Shown: positions 7,253 through 14,213, counted from the stretch's first letter. The stretch: 16,937 nt of DNA from CAZHEV01 sp964531335 [NCBI: uncultured bacterium] (GCA_964531335.1 CAZHEV010000025.1:1-16937), one strand, 5' to 3'. Program-made: numbers and translations. The notes: generated by a model from the sequence alone, not told the origin.

Positions 7253-7284
7253 CGGATTCGGCGTCTGTTTCGCCGCGGAATCCG
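7253..7284 (+). other. Bulged hairpin in the rpsN-rpsH spacer
   Basis: CGGATTC (7253-7259) pairs with GAATCCG (7278-7284). The stem continues with GGCG (7260-7263) and CGCC (7271-7274) across a 3-nt bulge, closing on loop TCTGTTT. The 131-nt spacer also has a 12-nt palindrome GGCGCCGGCGCC (7307-7318) and a GTCTC/GAGAC inverted repeat (7321-7325 and 7337-7341). No terminator T-tract is seen. Function is unknown. Confidence 0.4.
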
Positions 7285-7380
7285 CTCGAAGAACCGTTGC
7301 GGCCGGGGCGCCGGCGCCGGGTCTCGGGGTCGGCGAGAGACGTGGATCCCGGCAGATCTCAACCTGGCTGAGGAAAAGAC

Positions 7381-7779
7381 ATGTCAGTAACAGATCCTAT
7401 AGCTGATTTCCTCACGTGCGTGAGGAACGCCTGCAAGGCGAAACACAAAAGGGTGGACGTACCGAATTCCCGCGTCAAGACCGAGATGGCCAAGATAATG
7501 TTGGAAGAGAAGTTCATTAACAACTTCAAGGTCATAACAGACAAGAAGCAGGGAATACTGCGGCTCTACCTCAAGTACGATCAGAAGGAGGAGAGCGTTA
7601 TAAAAGGCCTGAGGAGGATCAGCACTCCCGGCAAGCGAGTCTACGCGGGGAAGGACCGTTTGCCGCGGGTTCAGGGAAACCTCGGAGTGGCGATAATGTC
7701 CACGTCGAGAGGGGTAATGACCAACAAGGAGGCCAAGAGGGTAGGATGCGGCGGTGAAGTGCTCTGCCACCTTTGGTAG
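7381..7779 (+). CDS. rpsH: 30S ribosomal protein S8 (uS8)
   Basis: 132 aa, normal. S8 binds the central domain of 16S rRNA and in E. coli represses the spc operon by binding its mRNA. MSVTDPIADFLTCVRNA (1-17) and the RNA-binding STSRGVMTNKEA (107-118) are diagnostic, and the typical GGEVLCHLW end is present. GAGGA lies about 8 nt before ATG 7381. The gene is flanked by two long spacers (131 and 122 nt), unlike most genes here. Confidence 0.98.
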   Translation: MSVTDPIADFLTCVRNACKAKHKRVDVPNSRVKTEMAKIMLEEKFINNFKVITDKKQGILRLYLKYDQKEESVIKGLRRISTPGKRVYAGKDRLPRVQGNLGVAIMSTSRGVMTNKEAKRVGCGGEVLCHLW

Positions 7780-7901
7780 CGTCGCTCCTCTCCAGGCGGC
7801 TTTCGTAATTGCGTCGGTCGTGTCCGGGGACGGTGAAGAAGACCACGAGTCATGCCGGCCCGCGCGGAGTCGCCCGGCGGAATCGGGTATGGTGAAACGA
7901 T

Positions 7902-8453
7902 ATGTCTAGGGTAGGCAAGCGCCCCATAGAAATCCCGACAGGGGTCGATGTAAAGATGGCCGGCGGTGCGCTAACCGTCAAGGGCCCGCTGGGCACGCTG
8001 GGCATGAAGGTGACTCCCGAGGTCAACGTGGAGATCAACGGCGATCAGGTGGTCGTGACTCGCGGCTCGGACGAGAAGCGTTGTGTAGCCCTGCACGGGA
8101 CGACACGCGCCCTGATAGCCAACCTCGTGGACGGCGTCAGCAAGGGTTTCAGCAAGAGCCTCGAGATCGTGGGCACAGGTTACAGGGCCCAACTCAGCGG
8201 CAAGTCGCTGGTGCTCCAGGTAGGCTATGCGCATCCTGTGAACTACGCGCCGCCCGAGGGAGTGGAAGTGGCGGTGGAATCCCCGACCAGGGTCGTGGTG
8301 AAGGGGATCGACAAGGAGCTGGTCGGGAGGGCGGCCGCGGAGATCCGGGCCATTAGAAAGCCGGAGCCCTACAAGGGGAAAGGCATCAGATACGAGGGCG
8401 AGCACGTGAGGCGCAAGGCCGGAAAGGCCGGAGCGGTTGGCCAGAGCAAGTAA
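7902..8453 (+). CDS. rplF: 50S ribosomal protein L6 (uL6)
   Basis: 183 aa, close to the usual 177-180. L6 has two related domains and lies at the base of the L7/L12 stalk near the sarcin-ricin loop. [12 protein letters not shown] at the start and [23 protein letters not shown] near the end (about 153-175) are the signatures. GGTGA at 7891-7895 precedes ATG 7902. The 122-nt spacer before it (7780-7901) shows only a loose GCCGG/CCGGC pairing (7854-7858 and 7874-7878) and no gene. Confidence 0.98.
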   Translation: MSRVGKRPIEIPTGVDVKMAGGALTVKGPLGTLGMKVTPEVNVEINGDQVVVTRGSDEKRCVALHGTTRALIANLVDGVSKGFSKSLEIVGTGYRAQLSGKSLVLQVGYAHPVNYAPPEGVEVAVESPTRVVVKGIDKELVGRAAAEIRAIRKPEPYKGKGIRYEGEHVRRKAGKAGAVGQSK

Positions 8454-8473
8454 GGCCGAGTTGGAGAGAACCC

Positions 8474-8857
8474 ATGGGTACAGCACGAAGCTCGGAAAAC
8501 CCCAGGACCGCCGCCAGGCGGAGAAGACACCTGAGAATAAGAAGAAAAGTAGCCGGGACCACCGAGATACCCAGGCTGTGTGTGTTCAGGAGTCTCAGGA
8601 ACATGTACGCCCAGATCATAGATGACTCAGCAGGTGCCACTGTGGTCTCCGCGAGCAGCATGGACAAAGAGGTCCGTGGGCTGTTGGCGGAGGGCGATGG
8701 CAAGTTCGACGTAAGCAAAGCCGTTGGCAAGGTTATCGCCGAGAGAGCCAAGGAGAAGGGAATCAAGAAGGTCCGCTTCGACAGGTCGGGCTACCCCTTC
8801 CAGGGCAGGGTGAAGGCATTGGCTGACGCAGCGAGGGAAGGAGGCTTGCTCTTCTAG
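8474..8857 (+). CDS. rplR: 50S ribosomal protein L18 (uL18)
   Basis: 127 aa, slightly long for L18, the 5S rRNA-binding partner of L5. The basic N-terminus [21 protein letters not shown] leads into the core. [24 protein letters not shown] (about 103-126) is the conserved C-terminal signature. ATG 8474 is preceded by TTGGAG at 8461-8466. The stop TAG overlaps the rpsE GTG by one base. Confidence 0.97.
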   Translation: MGTARSSENPRTAARRRRHLRIRRKVAGTTEIPRLCVFRSLRNMYAQIIDDSAGATVVSASSMDKEVRGLLAEGDGKFDVSKAVGKVIAERAKEKGIKKVRFDRSGYPFQGRVKALADAAREGGLLF

Positions 8858-9390
8858 TGCGGAAGGATAAGCGGACGAGCGGAGCTGCCGAGGCCAGAGG
8901 GGCCCAGGCCGCCGAGCTAATGGAGAAAGTCATACACGTCAATCGCGTGGCGAAGGTTGTGAAGGGCGGCAGGCGCTTCAGCTTCAACGCGTTGGTCGCG
9001 GTAGGCGACGGAACGGGCAAGGTGGGAATCGGTCTCGGAAAGGCCAACGAGGTGGCGGAGGCCATACGAAAGGCGTCCGAGGCGGCGAAGAAGGACCTGA
9101 CGGAGATACCCTTGCTCAAGGGCACCATCCCGCATACGGTCGTGGGCCGCTTCGGGGCGGCGCGGGTTCTCCTTCGCCCTGCTTCGCCGGGAACCGGAAT
9201 TATCGCGGGCGGGGCGGTCAGAGCCGTAATGGAGTCGGCCGGCGTAGCCAACGTACTGACGAAATGTCTGGGTTCGACCAATCCTCACAACGTCGTCAAG
9301 GCGACCATGGACGGGCTGCTCAGGCTGAGGAAGGCCTCGGACGTGGCGCAGGAGCGCGGGCGTTCGATCGCCGAGATCCTCGGGCTCTGA
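8857..9390 (+). CDS. rpsE: 30S ribosomal protein S5 (uS5)
   Basis: 177 aa. S5 lies near the mRNA entry channel and affects decoding fidelity. The N-terminal dsRBD-like domain has [28 protein letters not shown], and the second domain has [22 protein letters not shown]. Both are intact. GTG 8857 overlaps the rplR stop (TAGTG) and AAGGAGG at 8838-8844 is 12 nt away, so coupling with L18 is likely. The next in-frame Met (residue 22) would cut the N-terminus to directly before the core, a less likely start. Confidence 0.97.
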   Translation: MRKDKRTSGAAEARGAQAAELMEKVIHVNRVAKVVKGGRRFSFNALVAVGDGTGKVGIGLGKANEVAEAIRKASEAAKKDLTEIPLLKGTIPHTVVGRFGAARVLLRPASPGTGIIAGGAVRAVMESAGVANVLTKCLGSTNPHNVVKATMDGLLRLRKASDVAQERGRSIAEILGL

Positions 9391-9471
9391 TAAGCGCCCG
9401 CCGTGTCTCCGCGAGATCGTGGAAGCATGAGGCGGATCGAGGACAACCGAGCGCATTGGTGGACTGACGCA

Positions 9472-9675
9472 ATGAGTGGAATGCTGAGAATAACGCAGAT
9501 CCGAAGCTCCATCGGGCGACCCAGCGGTCATGGAAAGACCCTGCGCGCGTTGGGGCTCAGAAGGCCGAACCACACCGTGGTTCACAAAGACACGCCTCAG
9601 ATCAGGGGAATGGTGTTCAAGGTCAAGCACCTGGTCAGAATGGAAGAGGTCGGCCAGGAGGAGGAAGAAGCCTAG
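9472..9675 (+). CDS. rpmD: 50S ribosomal protein L30 (uL30)
   Basis: 67 aa from ATG 9472. The core [25 protein letters not shown], then [23 protein letters not shown], is unmistakable L30, a small 23S-binding protein missing in some phyla. GGTGGA at 9458-9463 is well placed for this start. The open frame extends upstream to 9403 with an ATG at 9427, but those 23 extra residues have no family match. A short acidic tail (VGQEEEEA) ends the protein. Confidence 0.94.
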   Translation: MSGMLRITQIRSSIGRPSGHGKTLRALGLRRPNHTVVHKDTPQIRGMVFKVKHLVRMEEVGQEEEEA

Positions 9676-9727
9676 CCGGGCAAGGACCGGGGGCCGTTCA
9701 CTCTCGACCCTCCTGACGAGGGATGTT

Positions 9728-9734
9728 GGAGGAG
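9728..9734 (+). promoter_or_regulatory. Ribosome-binding site GGAGGAG deciding the rplO start
   Basis: GGAGGAG is the best Shine-Dalgarno match upstream of rplO. It directly abuts ATG 9735, which is too close for normal use, but its AGGAG lies 9 nt before TTG 9744. It lies downstream of the first possible ATG at 9723. This favours TTG 9744 as the true start. Confidence 0.55.
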
Positions 9735-9743
9735 ATGGATCCA

Positions 9744-10274
9744 TTGAACTTAGGCCAGTTGAGATACGCCAAGGGGTCCATAAGGCGCAGAAAGAGACTC
9801 GGAGCGGGACGAGGCTCGGGCCGCGGAGGCACCTGCGGCAAGGGCAGCAAAGGACTCCTGTGTCGATCGGGCGGAAAGGTGCATCCGTGGTTCGAGGGCG
9901 GCCAGATGCCGCTTCAGCGGAGGCTTCCCAAGCGGGGGTTCACGAAGCGCAACCGCGTCGTGTATCAGGCCGTCAACGTCGGAGATCTGGAGCGCATCCA
10001 GGCGGAAGGTGTAATCGACGCCGCCGCGCTTGCGGCCGGCGGCTTGGTCAAAGATCCCGGCAAGCCCGTCAAGCTTCTGGGCGGTGGAGAGGTCAAGAAC
10101 GCCTATTCGCTCAAAGTTACCGCGGCGAGCGGAGCCGCGGTGGAGAAGATAGCGGCCGCGGGAGGCACGGTGGAGACGGCCGTTCCCACGGCGGAGCGGA
10201 AGAAGAGCTCCGAAGGCGCGGCGGCTTCAGGCCGGGACACGGCGGAAGCCGGGGACTCGGGGGATAAGAAATAG
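9744..10274 (+). CDS. rplO: 50S ribosomal protein L15 (uL15)
   Basis: 176 aa from TTG 9744; upstream in-frame ATGs at 9723 and 9735 would add 7 or 3 residues. The TTG start gives MNLGQLRYAKGS, which fits the family pattern M-x-L-x-x-L-x-x-A-x-G-S, and it has AGGAG 9 nt upstream. L15 is a late-assembly 50S protein. The Gly/Arg-rich N-terminal region (about 19-45) with GSGRGGTCGKGSKGLL and the FEGGQMPLQRRLPKRGF block (50-66) are diagnostic. After about residue 145 a 30-residue low-complexity tail rich in Ser, Ala, Glu and Lys follows. The stop is 3 nt before secY. Confidence 0.95.
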   Translation: MNLGQLRYAKGSIRRRKRLGAGRGSGRGGTCGKGSKGLLCRSGGKVHPWFEGGQMPLQRRLPKRGFTKRNRVVYQAVNVGDLERIQAEGVIDAAALAAGGLVKDPGKPVKLLGGGEVKNAYSLKVTAASGAAVEKIAAAGGTVETAVPTAERKKSSEGAAASGRDTAEAGDSGDKK

Positions 10275-10277
10275 AGC

Positions 10278-11636
10278 ATGCTGGATAAGTTGCAAAATGT
10301 CTTCAAGGTGCCTGAGCTGAAGCGGCGCATCGCTTTCACCGCCGCCATATTGATCGTCTATCGCCTGGGCGGTCATATTCCCACGCCGGGCATTGACAGC
10401 GAGGCTCTCGCTATCATCTTCGAGCAGCAGAGGAACACGCTGTTCGGCCTGTACGACATGTTCGTGGGCGGCGCTTTCGGAAAGGCCACGGTGTTCGCGC
10501 TGGGCATAATGCCTTATATCAGCTCGGCGATTATCATACAGCTCATGGGTGCGGTGGTTCCCTACTTCCAGAAGCTCCAGAAGGAGGGGGAAGAGGGCCG
10601 GAAGAAGATCACGCAGCTTACCCGTTACGGCACGGTCTTGCTGTCGCTGATCCAGTCCTACGGAATAGCGATATACCTGGAGAGGGCCACCACGCAGGGA
10701 GGCGTCCACGTGGTCGCGGATCCGGGCTGGTTGTTCCGCCTTTTCACGATGATAACGCTCACCAGCGGCACGATCTTCGTGATGTGGCTCGGCGAGCAGA
10801 TAAGCGAGAGAGGCATAGGCAACGGCATCTCCCTCATCATATTCATAGGGATTATCGCGCGCTTCCCCAACGACGTGTACAACACCGTCAGATCGGTCAT
10901 GGGGGGGCAGATCCAGCTCTTCGTCATGATAGCGATCGGTATCTTGATGGTCCTGATCATAGCCGCGGTCGTGCTGATGACCCAGGGCCAGAGAAAGATA
11001 CCCGTGCAATACGCGAAGCGGGTGGTGGGCAGGAAGATCTATGGAGGCCAGAGCACGCATATCCCTCTCAGGGTGAACGCGGCCGGCGTCATGCCGATCA
11101 TCTTCGCTCAGTCGATCATCATGATTCCCGGGACGGCGGGCAGCTTCTTCCAGGGGGCGGCCGACAACCCGGGCGCGATGGGCTTTGTTGCGGACATGAT
11201 GCTGAACCTCTCCGCCCTGTTCAATCCCAGAGGTCCCTGGGCGGGGTTCTACTATCTTGTATACTCGCTCATAATCGTGTTCTTTACGTACTTCTACACC
11301 GCCATCGTCCTCAACCCTGAGGACCTGGCCGACAACATGAAAAAGTACGGCGGCTTCATCCCCGGCGTAAGGCCCGGCAAGAAGACCGCTGAGTACATAG
11401 ACAGGGTTCTGACAAGGATTACGCTTCCCGGCGCCATCTTTCTGGCGCTGGTGGCGATAATTCCGGACATCTTCATCAACTACCTGGGCGTGCCCTTCTA
11501 CTTCGGAGGCACGGGGCTGTTGATCGTGGTCGGCGTAGCGCTGGATACCCTCCAGCAGATCGAATCCCACCTCGTCATGCGCCATTACGAGGGGTTCCTC
11601 CGCAAGGGCAAGCTGAGGGGCAGGAGATTCGGATAG
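10278..11636 (+). CDS. secY: Protein translocase subunit SecY
   Basis: 452 aa, ten hydrophobic transmembrane segments as expected. SecY is the channel of the SecYEG translocon in the inner membrane. Recognisable parts are the N-terminal VPELKRRIAFTAAIL, GIMPYISSAIIIQL (about 76-89), the cytosolic loop QGQRKIPVQYAKRVVGRKIYGG (about 236-257) used for SecA and ribosome docking, and VNAAGVMPIIFAQS (266-279). The C-terminal HLVMRHYEGFLRKGKLRGRR is basic. ATG 10278 follows the rplO stop by 3 nt and lacks a strong ribosome-binding site, so translational coupling to rplO is likely. Confidence 0.99.
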   Translation: MLDKLQNVFKVPELKRRIAFTAAILIVYRLGGHIPTPGIDSEALAIIFEQQRNTLFGLYDMFVGGAFGKATVFALGIMPYISSAIIIQLMGAVVPYFQKLQKEGEEGRKKITQLTRYGTVLLSLIQSYGIAIYLERATTQGGVHVVADPGWLFRLFTMITLTSGTIFVMWLGEQISERGIGNGISLIIFIGIIARFPNDVYNTVRSVMGGQIQLFVMIAIGILMVLIIAAVVLMTQGQRKIPVQYAKRVVGRKIYGGQSTHIPLRVNAAGVMPIIFAQSIIMIPGTAGSFFQGAADNPGAMGFVADMMLNLSALFNPRGPWAGFYYLVYSLIIVFFTYFYTAIVLNPEDLADNMKKYGGFIPGVRPGKKTAEYIDRVLTRITLPGAIFLALVAIIPDIFINYLGVPFYFGGTGLLIVVGVALDTLQQIESHLVMRHYEGFLRKGKLRGRRFG

Positions 11637-11654
11637 AAACGACTTTCATTCGCG

Positions 11655-11668
11655 GCCGGCGCCCCGGC
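11655..11668 (+). other. Small hairpin in the secY-adk spacer
   Basis: GCCGG (11655-11659), loop CGCC, CCGGC (11664-11668) within the 73-nt spacer. The surrounding sequence is extremely GC-rich and offers several alternative pairings. No T-tract follows. Weaker than the other intercistronic hairpins. Confidence 0.3.
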
Positions 11669-11709
11669 GCACGCGCGAGGCTCCCGGCGGCTTGTAGAGG
11701 GGACGGTTT

Positions 11710-12369
11710 ATGGTTAAGAGGATAGTCCTTCTGGGGGCTCCGGGCTCCGGGAAGGGAACGTTGGCCCAACGGATCTGCGAGGACAGGGGAATACCCCAGA
11801 TATCCACGGGCGACATCCTCAGGGAGGCCGTCCGGGAGGGAACCGAGCTGGGCCGGAAGGCGAAGTCCTATATGGACGAGGGCAAGCTCGTGCCGGACGA
11901 CTTGATCCTGGGAATGATCGGGGACCGTCTGGGCCGCGAGGATTGCGCTTCGGGCTACGTGCTGGACGGGTTTCCCAGGACCATCGAGCAGGCCCAGGGG
12001 CTGGACGAGATCGCGACCCGTGTGGGCAACGAGGTCGAGGTGGCCGCGTACATAGACGTGCCCGAGGAAGAGGTCGTCATCAGGATCACGAACCGGAGGA
12101 CTTGTCCCAAGTGTAAGGCGATATACAACCTTGTGACGAAGCCTCCCAAGAACGACGAGGTCTGCGACCTGGACGGCGAGCCGCTGGAGCAGAGGTCGGA
12201 CGATACGGAGAGCGTGGTCAGGGAGAGGTACCAGGTGTACCTCGAGCAGACGGCCCCCCTCGTTGACTACTACCGAGCCCAGGGCAAGCTGGTCAGCATC
12301 GACGGGGTCGGTCCGATAGGCGAGATTCTCGACAGACTGACCGACGGCCTCGACGGACAAGCTGTCTAG
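11710..12369 (+). CDS. adk: Adenylate kinase, long form with zinc-type LID
   Basis: 219 aa. Catalyses ATP + AMP = 2 ADP in the cytosol. The P-loop GAPGSGKGT is at 9-17, the AMP-binding DGFPRT at 86-91, and the LID spans about 125-163. The LID has Cys132, Cys135, Cys152 and Asp155, matching the zinc site with Asp as fourth ligand known from Bacillus-type enzymes, rather than the hydrogen-bonded LID of E. coli. NRR (128-130) and QRSDD (161-165) supply the conserved arginines. AGAGGGGA precedes ATG 11710. adk between secY and map is a common spc extension. Confidence 0.98.
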   Translation: MVKRIVLLGAPGSGKGTLAQRICEDRGIPQISTGDILREAVREGTELGRKAKSYMDEGKLVPDDLILGMIGDRLGREDCASGYVLDGFPRTIEQAQGLDEIATRVGNEVEVAAYIDVPEEEVVIRITNRRTCPKCKAIYNLVTKPPKNDEVCDLDGEPLEQRSDDTESVVRERYQVYLEQTAPLVDYYRAQGKLVSIDGVGPIGEILDRLTDGLDGQAV

Positions 12370-12392
12370 AGTCCGACGGAAGGCCATGGGCC

Positions 12393-13151
12393 GTGGCTAT
12401 ATACCTGCGTCGAGACGACGAGATCGACAAGATTAGGGAAAGCTGCCGCATTGTCGCCGGATGTTTTCGCATAGCGGGAGCCGCCGTTGCGCCGGGGGTC
12501 ACGACCTCCGAGCTGGAAGGGCTGATTGTCGAGCATATAGAGAAAAGTGGCGCCGCCTCGGCTTTCAAGGGTTATCGGGGCTATCCGGCACACACCTGCA
12601 TCTCGGTGAATGACCAGGTTGTGCACGGCATACCCGGCGACCTGAGGCTGAAGGAAGGCGACATAGTGGGCATTGACATAGGAGTGGTCAAGAACGGCTA
12701 CTATGGGGACGCGGCCCGCACGTTCCCCGTGGGGGAGATCGACTCGGAAGCGATGAGATTGCTGGAGGTCACGCGCGAGGCCCTGCTGAGAGGCTCGGCC
12801 AAGGCGGTGGAAGGCAACCGGCTGAGCGATATCTCTCACGCCGTTCAGGAGCGGGTCGAGTCGGCCGGATTCTCAGTGGTGAGGGACCTGGTGGGTCACG
12901 GAATCGGAAGATCGATGCACGAGGAACCCCAAATCCCCAACTTCGGGCCGGCAGGACGGGGGCCACGTCTGAGGACCGGGATGGTGCTGGCCATAGAGCC
13001 GATGGTCAACGCGGGCGGCCGGCGCGTGAAGACTCTCTCGGACCAGTGGACCGTGGTCACCGAGGACGGTTCGCTCTCAGCTCATTTCGAGAACAGCGTG
13101 GCGATCACCGAGGAAGGCCCCGTCGCGCTTACCGCGGTTGAGGGCGAGTGA
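12393..13151 (+). CDS. map: Methionine aminopeptidase, type I
   Basis: 252 aa, normal for bacterial type Ia MetAP, which removes the initiator Met from nascent proteins. The five metal ligands of the pita-bread fold are present: Asp95, Asp106, His169, Glu202 and Glu233. The substrate-binding His78 is also present (E. coli His79). GHGIGRSMHEEPQIPNF (168-184) is the signature. No N-terminal zinc-finger extension is seen. The start is GTG 12393 with GGAAGG at 12378-12383; the ATG at 12386 is out of frame. Confidence 0.98.
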   Translation: MAIYLRRDDEIDKIRESCRIVAGCFRIAGAAVAPGVTTSELEGLIVEHIEKSGAASAFKGYRGYPAHTCISVNDQVVHGIPGDLRLKEGDIVGIDIGVVKNGYYGDAARTFPVGEIDSEAMRLLEVTREALLRGSAKAVEGNRLSDISHAVQERVESAGFSVVRDLVGHGIGRSMHEEPQIPNFGPAGRGPRLRTGMVLAIEPMVNAGGRRVKTLSDQWTVVTEDGSLSAHFENSVAITEEGPVALTAVEGE

Positions 13152-13183
13152 GCCCCCAACCATTATCGACCGGGACTCGAGCC

Positions 13184-13190
13184 GGGAGGT
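13184..13190 (+). promoter_or_regulatory. Ribosome-binding site of infA with in-frame stop fixing a TTG start
   Basis: GGGAGGT precedes TTG 13202 by 11 nt. In the infA frame a TAG lies at 13190-13192, just upstream, so no earlier start is possible. The first in-frame ATG comes at residue 21, inside the conserved core. Together these force initiation at TTG 13202. Confidence 0.8.
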
Positions 13191-13201
13191 AGAGAACAGG
13201 C

Positions 13202-13420
13202 TTGGCTAAAGAAGAGGGTATACAAGTTGAGGGAACTGTGATCGAGCCCTTGCCGAACGCGATGTTCAGGGTCGAGCTGGAGAACGGCCACAAGGTCCTG
13301 GCCCATATCTCCGGCAAGATGAGGATGCACTTCATTCGCATCCTTCCCGGCGACAGGGTGACGGTCGAGCTCTCCCCGTATGACTTGACCCGGGGGCGGA
13401 TCATCTACAGGTACAAGTAG
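13202..13420 (+). CDS. infA: Translation initiation factor IF-1, TTG start
   Basis: 72 aa, the standard IF-1 length. IF-1 is an OB-fold protein that binds the 30S A site during initiation. [33 protein letters not shown] and [21 protein letters not shown] cover the whole family pattern. The first codon is TTG, forced by the upstream in-frame TAG at 13190-13192. TTG on an initiation factor may limit its output, but that is inference. infA after map is typical in genomes outside the enteric group. Confidence 0.98.
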   Translation: MAKEEGIQVEGTVIEPLPNAMFRVELENGHKVLAHISGKMRMHFIRILPGDRVTVELSPYDLTRGRIIYRYK

Positions 13421-13437
13421 CGGAAGCTCTCCATTAC

Positions 13438-13457
13438 GTCCCGGGGCATCCCGGGGC
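13438..13457 (+). other. Strong hairpin in the infA-rpmJ spacer
   Basis: CCCGGG (13440-13445) and CCCGGG (13450-13455) pair around the tetraloop GCAT. Flanking G-C and T-G pairs extend this to 8 bp (13438-13457). It begins 18 nt after the infA stop. No T-tract follows. The same 104-nt spacer has a short GATC triple repeat (GATCGATCGATC at about 13495-13506) before the rpmJ ribosome-binding site. Confidence 0.45.
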
Positions 13458-13524
13458 CGGAGGCGCGGGGCGGAGGTCCCGACGGGAAGGGCCCGATCGA
13501 TCGATCCGGCTAAGGTGTATTGAG

Positions 13525-13647
13525 ATGAAAGTCAAAGCTTCAATCAAAAAGCTGTGTGACAAGTGCAAGATAGTGAAGAGAAAAGGAATGCTCAGGGTGA
13601 TCTGCACGAATCCCCGGCACAAGCAGCGCCAGAAGGGAAGGACGTAA
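13525..13647 (+). CDS. rpmJ: 50S ribosomal protein L36 (bL36), zinc-binding form
   Basis: 40 aa, a small gene. The translation begins [20 protein letters not shown] and ends [10 protein letters not shown]. Cys11, Cys14, Cys27 and His32 form the known Cys3His zinc site of the C+ form of L36. L36 binds domain VI of 23S rRNA. ATG 13525 is 7 nt after AAGGTG (13512-13517). In E. coli rpmJ ends the spc operon; here it sits between infA and rpsM as in many other phyla. Confidence 0.97.
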   Translation: MKVKASIKKLCDKCKIVKRKGMLRVICTNPRHKQRQKGRT

Positions 13648-13648
13648 C

Positions 13649-13679
13649 CGGCCCGTTCGCTCCGTCGGGAGCGCGGCCG
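13649..13679 (+). promoter_or_regulatory. Two-part hairpin between rpmJ and rpsM, possible attenuator
   Basis: The inner stem CGCTCC (13658-13663) and GGAGCG (13668-13673) closes on tetraloop GTCG. The outer stem CGGCC (13649-13653) pairs with GGCCG (13675-13679). Eleven base pairs in all, with a small asymmetric internal loop. It is followed by CTTATTTAGGAGG, a short T-rich run leading straight into the rpsM ribosome-binding site. It could be a weak terminator or attenuator, or a control site for the alpha block. The T-run is too broken for a confident terminator call. Confidence 0.45.
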
Positions 13680-13700
13680 CTTATTTAGGAGGTTAAGGTA

Positions 13701-14093
13701 GTGGCACGCATAGCAGGCGTTGATCTTCCCAACGACAAGAAGATCGAGATAGCCCTGACCTATATCTACGGCATCGGGCACAGCTCCGCCAGGAAGATCA
13801 TGGAGGAGACCGGCATCGATCCGAACGTCAGGGTCAAGAATCTGGCCGAAGAGGACACGGCGAAGCTCAGAGGCGTCATAGAGAGCCGTTTCAAGATCGA
13901 AGGCGCCTTGAGGGGCGAGGTGTCCATGAACATCAAGAGGCTCATGGACATCGGCTGCTACAGGGGCCTGCGGCACAGGAAGAGGCTTCCCGTCCACGGC
14001 CAGAGGACGAAGACCAACGCCAGAACGAGGAAGGGCCCGAAGAAGACAGCGGGCGTCATAGGCAAGAAACGCGTACCTGGGAAGAAGGGCTAG
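13701..14093 (+). CDS. rpsM: 30S ribosomal protein S13 (uS13)
   Basis: 130 aa, slightly longer than the usual 118-125. S13 is a head protein that contacts P-site tRNA and bridges to L5. [20 protein letters not shown] (1-20), YIYGIG (21-26) and [20 protein letters not shown] are diagnostic. The basic C-terminal tail [21 protein letters not shown] reaches toward the decoding centre. The start is GTG 13701 with a perfect AGGAGG at 13687-13692 and 8-nt spacing, one of the strongest sites in the window. Confidence 0.98.
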   Translation: MARIAGVDLPNDKKIEIALTYIYGIGHSSARKIMEETGIDPNVRVKNLAEEDTAKLRGVIESRFKIEGALRGEVSMNIKRLMDIGCYRGLRHRKRLPVHGQRTKTNARTRKGPKKTAGVIGKKRVPGKKG

Positions 14094-14199
14094 GGGCAGC
14101 TACTTCTGGGGTCTCGGAGTTGACCTGGGTCGCCCTATCCTCCTCCTGGGTACCCTCACATACGGCGCCCCCGGGGTCGCTCGCGGTCCGAGCGGCCCC

Positions 14200-14213
14200 G
14201 CGGGGATGCCCGC
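14200..14213 (+). other. Hairpin in the long rpsM-rpsK spacer
   Basis: GCGGG (14200-14204), loop GATG, CCCGC (14209-14213). Alternatives include the palindrome CCCCGCGGGG (14196-14205) and a larger stem, GGCCC-GC (14194-14201, one bulged C) with GCGGGCC (14219-14225). The surrounding spacer (14094-14287, 194 nt) is the longest in the window. It holds no plausible gene and a 10-nt direct repeat GGTCGCTCGC at 14175-14184 and 14265-14274. Confidence 0.35.

Noticed and set aside
7141-7371. A 76-codon + strand frame spanning the rpsN end and the rpsN-rpsH spacer
   Set aside because: Starts within rpsN in a different frame with no ribosome-binding site, and the spacer part has no family similarity.
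9403-9471. N-terminal extension of L30 from 9403 or ATG 9427
   Set aside because: The added residues have no L30 counterpart, and ATG 9472 has GGTGGA at the right spacing.
9530-10267. A 245-codon + strand frame overlapping rpmD and rplO
   Set aside because: It overlaps two conserved proteins out of frame and is Arg/Gly/Ser-rich low complexity, typical of a frame-shifted reading of GC-rich genes.
10227-11585. A 452-codon minus-strand open frame opposite secY
   Set aside because: Its composition is rich in His, Asp and Arg, the usual mirror of hydrophobic codons, and SecY on the + strand is unambiguous.
13495-13506. GATC triple repeat as an origin or methylation-control element
   Set aside because: Three overlapping GATC sites are too little evidence and no DnaA-box cluster or AT-rich unwinding region is nearby; kept only as a minor note.
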